Part shown: positions 45,549 through 53,500 of the stretch, piece by piece
Numbering within the stretch: position 1 is the stretch's first letter
Layout of the letters: each line of letters starts with the position of its first letter
Assembly: GCA_041984235.1 (NCBI GenBank)
Contig: JBHIYN010000012.1
Coordinates: 62,001-126,000, forward strand
Direction of reading: 5' to 3'
DNA length: 64,000 nt
Source: JBHIYN01 sp041984235
GTDB taxonomy: Bacteria > Pseudomonadota > Gammaproteobacteria > Ga0077536
The notes under the pieces: model-generated
Databases searched by the model: none
Seen by the model: only the letters and a program-made list of their open reading frames with translations
What the model was told of the DNA's origin: nothing
Made by a program: the position numbers and the translations under genes

Positions 45549-46711
45549 CCGACTCCCCACCTATCGGTTATTTTCTTACCTGCATCCCCCGCGTCCTTCG
45601 GAATCCAGCGGTAATAGACTCGCGCTGTAAACGTCCAGTCCGTGTGGCCCATCTGTGCCGCGACCCACTGTGGTGACTCGCCAGCCATCAACGCCATCGA
45701 AGCGAACGTATGACGCATCTGGCCCGGTGGACGATAGCGAACGCCAGCCCGGCGGCAAAGCGTGTTCCATTGGCGTGTACGAAGTGCCTGGTCGCCCGTC
45801 CACCGTGCCCGTGTATGTGGATTCTGGAAGACCTCGGCGCCTTTCAGAAAAGTATGTTCCTTCTGAGTCTTCAGCGCGGCGATAGCCGGCGGCAAAAGAT
45901 TTACCGCGCGCTCGCCGGCTTCCGTCTTTGTGTCCTCGATTTCCTCCGAGTCCTGAGTGAGCGCACCCTCGACGTAGACTCGCTGGTTGATCCAATCGAC
46001 ATTCCCCCAGTTGAGGGCGAACAGCTCCGAGAGCCGCAGACCCGTCCAGAATCCGAACTGGACCAAGTTCTGGAGCTGTCCCCGTGCGGCTCCGATGAGT
46101 GCCGTACGTTCCTCGTGGCTGAACGGGTCGATCTTGGACTTCGTGCTGGCTACCGATTCGCTCCGCGACTTGCGGCGGCGAATGACCTTGTTCGCCATCG
46201 GGTGATTGTGGATGAGCTCCTGTTCCACGGCCTCGTTGAGAGCCCGACGAAGGACGCTCAGTTTGTTGTTCTGGGTCTTCCGGCTCCAGCCCTGGGACTT
46301 GGCCCAGTCGCGGATCATGTGCCACTTCAGGTCCGTGAGCGCGAGCTGACCGAACTCGGGGATGATCTGGTTGAAGACGATTCGCTTGTCGACGGTGCGG
46401 GTGGAGGCCTTCAGGTCCTTCTCCTCACCACGCCACCAATCGGAGAGGAAACGCTCGACGGTAATCGTCGCGCCGGGCTGGTCGCTGAACAGCGGCGCGT
46501 TTTTCGATTTCGGGAAGGTGGTGGCGTAGTCGAAGGTGCCTTTTTCGATCGCGTCCAGGATGGCGGCGCGATGACGCTCGGCCCGCTTCAGGTTAGCGGG
46601 GGTGGGCTTGAGCTTGATCTTCTCGCGGCAACGCTTTCCTTGATAGGTGAAGGAGATCTCGATGGACGAGGCGCTGACGGCGCGGACACCGGTTCGGGGC
46701 TTTCTACCCAT
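45545..46711 (-). CDS. int: Tyrosine recombinase (phage-type integrase, DUF3596 arm domain)
   Basis: The 388-residue integrase has an N-terminal DUF3596-like arm-binding domain, a core-binding domain (about 85-170) and a catalytic domain with Arg226 (TGLRLSE), Arg333-His334 (QMRHTFAS), His356 (MGHTD) and Tyr366 or Tyr367. The usual first His of HxxR is replaced, as in many of this group. It probably acts on the tRNA-Ser att sites. It overlaps xis upstream. Confidence 0.92.
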   Translation of the reverse strand: MGRKPRTGVRAVSASSIEISFTYQGKRCREKIKLKPTPANLKRAERHRAAILDAIEKGTFDYATTFPKSKNAPLFSDQPGATITVERFLSDWWRGEEKDLKASTRTVDKRIVFNQIIPEFGQLALTDLKWHMIRDWAKSQGWSRKTQNNKLSVLRRALNEAVEQELIHNHPMANKVIRRRKSRSESVASTKSKIDPFSHEERTALIGAARGQLQNLVQFGFWTGLRLSELFALNWGNVDWINQRVYVEGALTQDSEEIEDTKTEAGERAVNLLPPAIAALKTQKEHTFLKGAEVFQNPHTRARWTGDQALRTRQWNTLCRRAGVRYRPPGQMRHTFASMALMAGESPQWVAAQMGHTDWTFTARVYYRWIPKDAGDAGKKITDRWGVG

Positions 46712-46872
46712 TGGTGATAGCCCTCAACACTGATTAACACCCGCCCGTCGGGCGCCTTCTTCCATACCCGATCCTCGAGCCAGACACCGTCTCGGATTTT
46801 CGTACGAATGGCGTTCTCCGAGTAGCCGGTGAGCTCCGAGCACTTCCTGATCGTGAGCCAGTTGACCGACAT
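46588..46872 (-). CDS. xis: Excisionase-like DNA-binding protein
   Basis: A 94-residue protein with a winged-helix excisionase-like start (WLTIRKCSELTGYSENAIRTKIRDGVW) and a Pro/Ser-rich tail. It overlaps the integrase by 124 bases in another frame. The pairing of xis and int supports directional excision. Confidence 0.8.
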   Translation of the reverse strand: MSVNWLTIRKCSELTGYSENAIRTKIRDGVWLEDRVWKKAPDGRVLISVEGYHQWVESPEPVSAPSAPRPSRSPSPIKESVAARRSSSSPPPLT

Positions 46873-47037
46873 GGCGTCGTTCAGCGACCGCCATCTGCTG
46901 GGCGCGCAGAAAGATGCGGCAAATAAGGTCCAGCTGGGTGCGAACGCCAGGATGGGGCCTGCTGGTGTCGTGGTGCTGGAGCCATGGTCGCGGCCTGCCG
47001 GTTCGGCCTTTCTCCATCGAATCGATTGACGCGCAAA

Positions 47038-47085
47038 ACATTAGCAGCGTGCTAACGCCCTCGGCAAAGGAAAAACTCTTAGCAC
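47038..47085 (-). promoter_or_regulatory. PL-like promoter with repressor operators
   Basis: On the minus strand TTGCCG, 18 bases, then TAATGT forms a promoter reading to xis and int. A palindrome TTAGCAGCGTGCTAA (47041-47055) covers the -10 and spacer, and a further half-site TTAGCAC lies at 47079. The same -10, spacer length and half-site occur at 56801-56867 beside the repressor. The 165 bases between this promoter and xis hold no ORF I can support. Confidence 0.65.
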
Positions 47086-47133
47086 CGCGGCAACTCTGCG
47101 TGGGATTCGTCAGCTCGTCCACGCAGCTGCGCG

Positions 47134-47236
47134 TCATACGAGCTCTCCCTTGAACAAGATGACGCCGCATATCGTGGCGTTTGGTGTTCACCTCGACCAT
47201 GCGATGGGGCCAGGCGGGGTTCGGGCCTTTGCTCAT
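47134..47236 (-). pseudogene. Remnant of a repressor C-terminus
   Basis: Reading the minus strand with one frame change gives NPAWPHRMVEV then NATICGVILFKGELV and a stop. These match NPDWPHRIIEV and NATICGVVVFRGELV at the end of the intact repressor at 56104. A GGAGG ribosome site and ATG precede it at 47236, but the frame then shifts. It is on the same strand as the intact gene and so is a direct, diverged repeat flanking the Tc module. Confidence 0.75.
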
Positions 47237-47356
47237 CTAATACCTCCGGTCTGATCCGTTCCTTGGGAACCCCAGGCCTGCACCATCGCTACGCATGGCA
47301 AGGAATCGCGTGTCCAGCAGAAGTCCCAAATCGGCTACTTCAAAATTGTCCCTGGC

Positions 47357-50300
47357 TTAGATTTGCAGAGAAACATCGATCTCCGATTCGGTATGGCGGA
47401 AGATTGCGACTGCCCATTCTCTGCTGCCGAGAGTCCGCGCTAAATCGAGGTCCACCACAGTGGTCGAGTCGGCTTCGATATCAACCTGGCCCAACTTTTC
47501 ATCTTCGTAAAGTACGCTCCAGACCCCCTGTAGGAGCGGGCGTCGGAAGATAAGTTTCACCGTCGTGCCGTCTTCAATTCGGCCAATCAGGGTGTTGCGA
47601 TACCCTTCGCGTAAGGTGGTGACCTTGTACTGCAATAGCAGGGCCGCGCCGCTCAACTTTTGCAGATCGTCGCCCGCAAATGCGATCTCATAATCGCCTA
47701 CGGCCGGTTGATCGGCAGGGATTTCGTCATCCGGCCATTCAACGCCACCCTCGGCGCCCATGGTTCTGTCGGTGAGGCGTGTACCGCTGAACGGCAGCGT
47801 GACTTTCGCGGAAAGGGTCGTTGGACTTGCCCGCGCATCTACCAGGCCGACCACTGCCCGGAGTCCGACCAGCATGGGGAAAGCGCCTTCCTCCGGTGGG
47901 AATAACTGGATTGGATCGCTGCCATCCTCTGAGGGAATGCTGAATGGCAGGGTCACTCGGAGCGCCGAACCAGAGCGCAAGGTCTCAGTTGCGTTCGGCT
48001 CGAGATCTGTTAGCGCGATTGGTAATAAACGCTCCTCGGTCTGCCGTTCTTCCATAACCCGGTCGAAAACGTCCTGACTGAACGTTCCGGAGAGTTGGAA
48101 GTTGAGTGCCGTGATTTCGTTGGCTGCCAACTGATCGTCGATCAACTCGAACCGCCAAGCGCAAAACGGGCTGGTGCCCTCGAAGGGGCGGCGCTTGCGG
48201 TTGTCCCGCCCCTGTAGCGCCATCTGAGTCCGTTCGGCGAGTGAGCTCTTCGTCGAATCGAGTGATTCTGTTGAGTTCTGTATTCGAAGAGCGACGTCAT
48301 CAGGGTTCTTCTGGCGAATTTGCGCGTAGAAGCCGTTCGTGAGTCGGACTGAGCGCGGCGGTGTCACTTCGACGGCAAGATTCTCGATTCGAACATCCAC
48401 CAGGCCTGGGAACTTCTTGTCGAGCATCGTGACGTCGAGTGCGAAGGTGAAGGGACGTCCTCTGCGGATCGCGTCGAAGTAAGAGGCCGGGTAGAGTTCG
48501 TGCAATTTCACGTTCCACGTCACCAAACTTCGTTCCTCCCCACCCAAATAGACTTCATTCAGTTTGAAGGAGGCCAACTGGTTTTGGAGGATCTCGGATT
48601 GGAGCAGACCGCCGGACGGAGAGGACGTATCGTCCGGGGCGGTAATCACCGATAGCGTGGACCGAAATTCGTAGTTGAATGCTTGCTCGGCTAAGTAGCC
48701 AATCTCATAAGCCATGCTGAGATAACTGGCTGAAATCCGCTGCATGAGCTCGGCGAGTTGCCGATAGACTTCCGGTGTAAGATCTTGATTGTCGTACAGG
48801 CGTTCCAGCGCCCGTGCCTCCTGATATCGGCTGCGTACAGCATTGCGCAACTGAACGGCCGAATCCCTGCGAGCGCTTTCCTGTTGAACCTGCTTCCGCG
48901 CGATGTCCACCTCGATCCTGGCCTGTTCCTGTGCGTTCCGCATGCGTGTCAATTCAACGTCCCGCATCTCCATACCGGCGAGATATGTGCTGGCACCAAT
49001 CAGAAGGCCGCGTTGACCGCGGGTTTCCCCAGTCCGGCGTATCTGTTCGACATGCCGGTTAATTTCAGAGAAGACACCGCTCGATCCGCCCCCTAGGGAT
49101 GCAGCGATCGCCTGGTATTGAATGGCCATGCTTGAGCTTGAGATGTATTCCCAATATTCCTCGGACAGCGCGCCTTGCCGGTTGCTTGCGAGCCGTTGCC
49201 GTTCCCGTGCAACATCGACGGCGGTATCGTGTTCCCGGATGCGAGTTTCCGCGAGGCTTAGCTCGTTTCGCGCCGCGGACACCGCGTCGGAAAGCTGCTG
49301 ACGAGTTAGCTCTGCACTAGCACGGCGCTCCTCGAATTGGATGTAGCGCTGTTCCGCTTGTTCCGCTTGCTGGGCAAAGAACGTCGCTAGTTGATACAGA
49401 TAATCGAAACGCCATATCGGGGCCACCTGGGCGATGCCGCTATCGACAAGCCCAAGACGGGCGACGATCAGCTGCAAGGCTGAAATGGCTTGCGCTGAAA
49501 AATCGAAGCGGCTTTCCCCGTCGCCATCAACGATGTCATCGTCATCGTCTGGTGCAATGCTGAGGATCTGAGCGACCTGTGCCTTGGGTTCCGCATAGTA
49601 GTCAGAGAGTGCCGTGATTTCGGGACCAGGTGTCACGTTGCCGTCCGTATCCATGACCGCCACCCGTGCATACTCCACGCGCGCTAGTTCTGGGCGTTGG
49701 TTTAGGAAATCCCGGTCTCCTTTCTTTGAAACTTTCCTTAACCAGAGACCGATGACCGGAAAGCGCCAGTCGAGTTCTAGTCTCTCCACCGAGCCAATAA
49801 GTGCCTGAAGAAGCTGTTCGGCGTCGACATGACGATGAACTCTTGTCAGGAGATCGGCCAGGTTCCTGTTAATCCACTCGAATGCGTCGTCAAGGAGCGT
49901 GATCAGGTCTAGTCTGTGAGGATCAATCTCTTCGCCGGCTTGCCGAATTTGTTTTATCGTCGTACCACTCCGTCCATAGGCGCCCTTGAGAAGAGCTTGA
50001 AAGGCTTCGGTGAGGACGGTTTCGTTAATCGTACCGAAATCGATTGAAAGGTCGGGCTGTATTAGATTGTTTCGCAACTCAATAACTGCATTCTCCGGCG
50101 TCAGCTCGTCGGTTTGTTCCTTCAGGGCTGTCTCATATCGCTCCTTGTGACTAATAAACGTCGCTAGAAAGGCGCCGAGGCTATCGATCACCTCGTTGTC
50201 TGCAATCTCGCCCGATCCTTTTTGTAGCGCGGCCGCGTGTTCGCCAAGAACCAGCAACAGGAGCGCCCACGTTGGATGTGGGGGGGTTGCCGGATCTCGC

Positions 50301-50494
50301 TCCTCGTGATCGAGCAAGCGTAAATCTAGAGTCGGCTCATGCTCATCATCTTCGGGTTCATCCGAAGGCGTACGTGCAACGGAATCACCAAGTTTCGACA
50401 CCAGCTCTTGGGTTTGAGCGGCTTCCCAGGGGAGGACCTCTAAGATCGATTCGGCGGCGCGCGATGTTGGTTGAACAAGAACGTTGTGTTGCAT
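47357..50494 (-). CDS. Tc toxin TcA-like protein (pore-helix and TcB-binding part)
   Basis: The 1045-residue protein resembles the C-terminal half of TcA subunits. It has long helical stretches (about 390-590), the segment LTPEVYRQLAELMQRISASYLSMAYEIGYLAEQAFNYEFR broken here for length, then YPASYFDAIRR and a beta-rich end like the TcB-binding domain. Canonical TcA is about 2500 residues; the shell and most receptor-binding regions are missing. No signal peptide is present. It follows the TcB-TcC gene by 23 bases. It would form or dock a translocation channel; function is inferred. Confidence 0.75.
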   Translation of the reverse strand: MQHNVLVQPTSRAAESILEVLPWEAAQTQELVSKLGDSVARTPSDEPEDDEHEPTLDLRLLDHEERDPATPPHPTWALLLLVLGEHAAALQKGSGEIADNEVIDSLGAFLATFISHKERYETALKEQTDELTPENAVIELRNNLIQPDLSIDFGTINETVLTEAFQALLKGAYGRSGTTIKQIRQAGEEIDPHRLDLITLLDDAFEWINRNLADLLTRVHRHVDAEQLLQALIGSVERLELDWRFPVIGLWLRKVSKKGDRDFLNQRPELARVEYARVAVMDTDGNVTPGPEITALSDYYAEPKAQVAQILSIAPDDDDDIVDGDGESRFDFSAQAISALQLIVARLGLVDSGIAQVAPIWRFDYLYQLATFFAQQAEQAEQRYIQFEERRASAELTRQQLSDAVSAARNELSLAETRIREHDTAVDVARERQRLASNRQGALSEEYWEYISSSSMAIQYQAIAASLGGGSSGVFSEINRHVEQIRRTGETRGQRGLLIGASTYLAGMEMRDVELTRMRNAQEQARIEVDIARKQVQQESARRDSAVQLRNAVRSRYQEARALERLYDNQDLTPEVYRQLAELMQRISASYLSMAYEIGYLAEQAFNYEFRSTLSVITAPDDTSSPSGGLLQSEILQNQLASFKLNEVYLGGEERSLVTWNVKLHELYPASYFDAIRRGRPFTFALDVTMLDKKFPGLVDVRIENLAVEVTPPRSVRLTNGFYAQIRQKNPDDVALRIQNSTESLDSTKSSLAERTQMALQGRDNRKRRPFEGTSPFCAWRFELIDDQLAANEITALNFQLSGTFSQDVFDRVMEERQTEERLLPIALTDLEPNATETLRSGSALRVTLPFSIPSEDGSDPIQLFPPEEGAFPMLVGLRAVVGLVDARASPTTLSAKVTLPFSGTRLTDRTMGAEGGVEWPDDEIPADQPAVGDYEIAFAGDDLQKLSGAALLLQYKVTTLREGYRNTLIGRIEDGTTVKLIFRRPLLQGVWSVLYEDEKLGQVDIEADSTTVVDLDLARTLGSREWAVAIFRHTESEIDVSLQI

Positions 50495-50517
50495 GTCGAT
50501 TTCCCCCTCCGGCTAAT

Positions 50518-53500
50518 TTAGAATGTCTCATCGACAATCTTGAAAATTCTGCCGTCCAAAAATTCCTTGACCGCTTTGGTTGTGGCATCGAGGTCTTGAA
50601 CGCCTACCCCTGATACTGTCTGAGTTATGGCGACGTATCCGCCCGCCGAGAAAACGATGTTGGCTGCGGAGCGTACGATGGAGTGTGCAGCGGGCGTTTT
50701 TGACCACTGTTCGAGTACGTATCCGGCCCCTTTCATCACTGCTTTCTCAAGCGACGGATTGGACATCGTGGCGGAATTGTTTGGAGTTACTAGCTTCTCT
50801 TTAAATTGGCCAAAGGTCTGCGACGGTCCTGCCTTCAGAAATGATTTCACTCCGTATTCTGCTGCACCGAAGAGGCCTCCGGTAATTCCGCCAATAATCG
50901 CGCCGGCAAAAGCTCTTTCAAGCACAACATCGCCAGATTCCCCGGCCGCGATACCGGAAGCAAGCCCCATAGCGGCCCCATTCACAGAACCGATGATGGC
51001 GCCATTAGCGACCATGCCCCACATGGTAGTCGAGCCAGCCACTCCAGCAGCACCCGCGAGCGCGGCGCCTGCGACGGCGCCCAGACCACCCAGGGCGGCG
51101 CCGACAAGCACGCCGCGCAAGACGTCTTGGCCGCTCTGGGCCGCTGAAACTCCGCCGATTATTCCGCCGATCGCCATGCCTATATAGAGTGCCGCACCGC
51201 CAGTGAAAACGACGAGCGCGACGATAACCGCAACTGCAATAATTTCCACGATATGGTCGCCGACCCAGTCGAAGAAATCGCCAAGGGGATCCCAGCCGAG
51301 GCCCGTCTCGTCTCGAAAAGATAGGGGGTCGTTGGCGCAGTAGGCATAGGCGTTATAGGAGATTGGACGGTCGGGATTCCGAACCATTGGATCCGGGGTA
51401 AGGAACCGGCCCAATTCCGGAGCATAAAGCCGCGGCCCAAAGTGGTAGCATTGCCCGGGATTGGACCAGCGCTTGCCTTCAAAGCCTTTTTCACCGGCGG
51501 CTAGTGAACTCTCGCCGAACAGGCTATAGGAATGCCTGCGCGCGACTTGGCCCGCGGCATCGGTTACCAGCGCGATATCGCCGCGGTGATTGGTATGCAG
51601 GAATCTGGTCAGGCCGTCTCTGATCCGAAAGATTGCTACCGGCAATTCACCGAGAACGACGCAACCGAAGACCCCGTCCCGGGTCACGACCACTGTCGGG
51701 TCTGGAGTGAACCAGTTGAGGTTTCCACTGCCATCCAAAGACAAGGTCGCATTGCCTGTATGGTCGTAGCGGAAGGTCTCTGTGCTGTCCACGTAAGTAA
51801 TGGAGTTGCACTGGTTCGTGAGGTCATACGCGTATTGTCTGTCGCCAATTTGGGTAACCCGCCCCAGTTCGTCCTGGGTGACAGGATCCGAACCCACGGA
51901 GGCCAGGCGACCGCCTGCATCGTACGTCAGGGTCCGCCCTTCCAATTCGAGAACGTTTCCATGCGGATCGAAGCCGAAAGTGAGCTCTTTCGGGGCCTCG
52001 CCTGTACGCAAGCACACTTCGCGGATCACCCGGGACAGCTCGTCGCGCGTGAACGATCGTTTCGTCGCATCGTGGTAAGTGATTTCGTCGAGCTTGCCGC
52101 GGAAGTCGAAACCGAAATCCTCGCTGTGCAGCACAGCGTCTTCCAAGGATATTCGGTAACCGGCCATGGTCGTCTTGTCGCGCTGCCACTCCAACTCCGT
52201 TACAACACCATTTTGATATTCCATGCGGCGCATCGCGCCAGCGGCGTCGTACTCAATCTTCTTCAGGAAACCGGGGACACCGGCGAGACGCCCGAACCGA
52301 TCGTAACGGTACGGGATAACGCGGCGCATTCCGGCTTGGGTGTCGATATAGATCAGTTCCTTGATCTGGCCGTCGGGACGGTAGTGGTATTCCACTTCTA
52401 CCGCACCGCTCAGCGTAGGGGTTTCGAATCGTCGAACTGCCGGTCTGTCCTCCGCGTTGTAGGTGATGATATTGGTCCCGGCTTCATGGTCGACGCGTTG
52501 CAGCTTGTCGGCGCCGAGGCGACCCGGTTCTCCAAGGGTCCGACGAGCGGTCTCGTCCGTGTCGGCTATCGTGCTTTCAAGCACCTGTCCGGTCGCCGAA
52601 TAGGTATATGTGATGGCGGTTTGGGCGTCTCGAACCACCTCGCGCAGCTGATCTCCAGCGTCTTGGACGAAGATCTGGGAGCCCCGGTCCGGGCTTTCCT
52701 CGAACCACTTGCGACCTAGGAGGTCGTACGCGGACCGACGGACCCGTCCAGTAGGTTCCTTCAAGATCAGCGGATTGCCCCGGTAATCGTTTACCCGCTC
52801 GACAAGGCTGCCAACATTGTTGCTTCCGGAGACAGTTTCCTGAGTTGCAAAGAACACATCGAGACTCTTGCTGGCATGGCGAATCCAGTTGCCTGAGGCG
52901 GCCTGAACTTCGACCCGCTCGCTCAACCCGTCGTGAATGTGCCGGCGGCGCACCCCATTCTGCGTTGTGAAGGCGATAACCCGATCCAGTTCATCATATT
53001 CGCGCGTACCGAATGCTGCGGCGGCTTGGTCGAAATAGGGTGCGTACTCCCGAACGATCTTGCCCCGAGGTCCGCGGATCACATGTTCTTCGGCATACGC
53101 GTCGTTACCATTTCCGTCGCAGCGGAGCGTTTTGAATACTTCGCCCATCCCGTTGTGGTGGATTTCCACTTGGTAGGCATCGCGGCGGAGGCTATCCCGG
53201 CCGAAGCGCGTTTGACGGACGGTCGGTCCTTCGTAGGAATACGTCGACACCGGCAGCAAATAGGGACTCGAATACTGTTCGATCGTGCGCCCCAAATCGT
53301 CATGCAATTGACGCCGCTGTCGCGTGCTTGACTCTGTCACACTAGATGGACGCGCGTGCTCGTAGGAGACTTCAAACGCGATGGAATGGTTGCCGGCATC
53401 CGTGGCTCTGACCAGTTGAATGTTTGCTGTATCGAACTCGTACGTCGATGCCCGCCCGAAAGGGTCGCGCACGGTACGGAGACTTCCATCGATCTCGATT

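Noticed and set aside
46724..47236. Minus-strand ORF of 170 codons with a good ribosome site
   Set aside because: Its start is the repressor remnant in a shifted frame and its end overlaps xis in another frame; no domain across its length.
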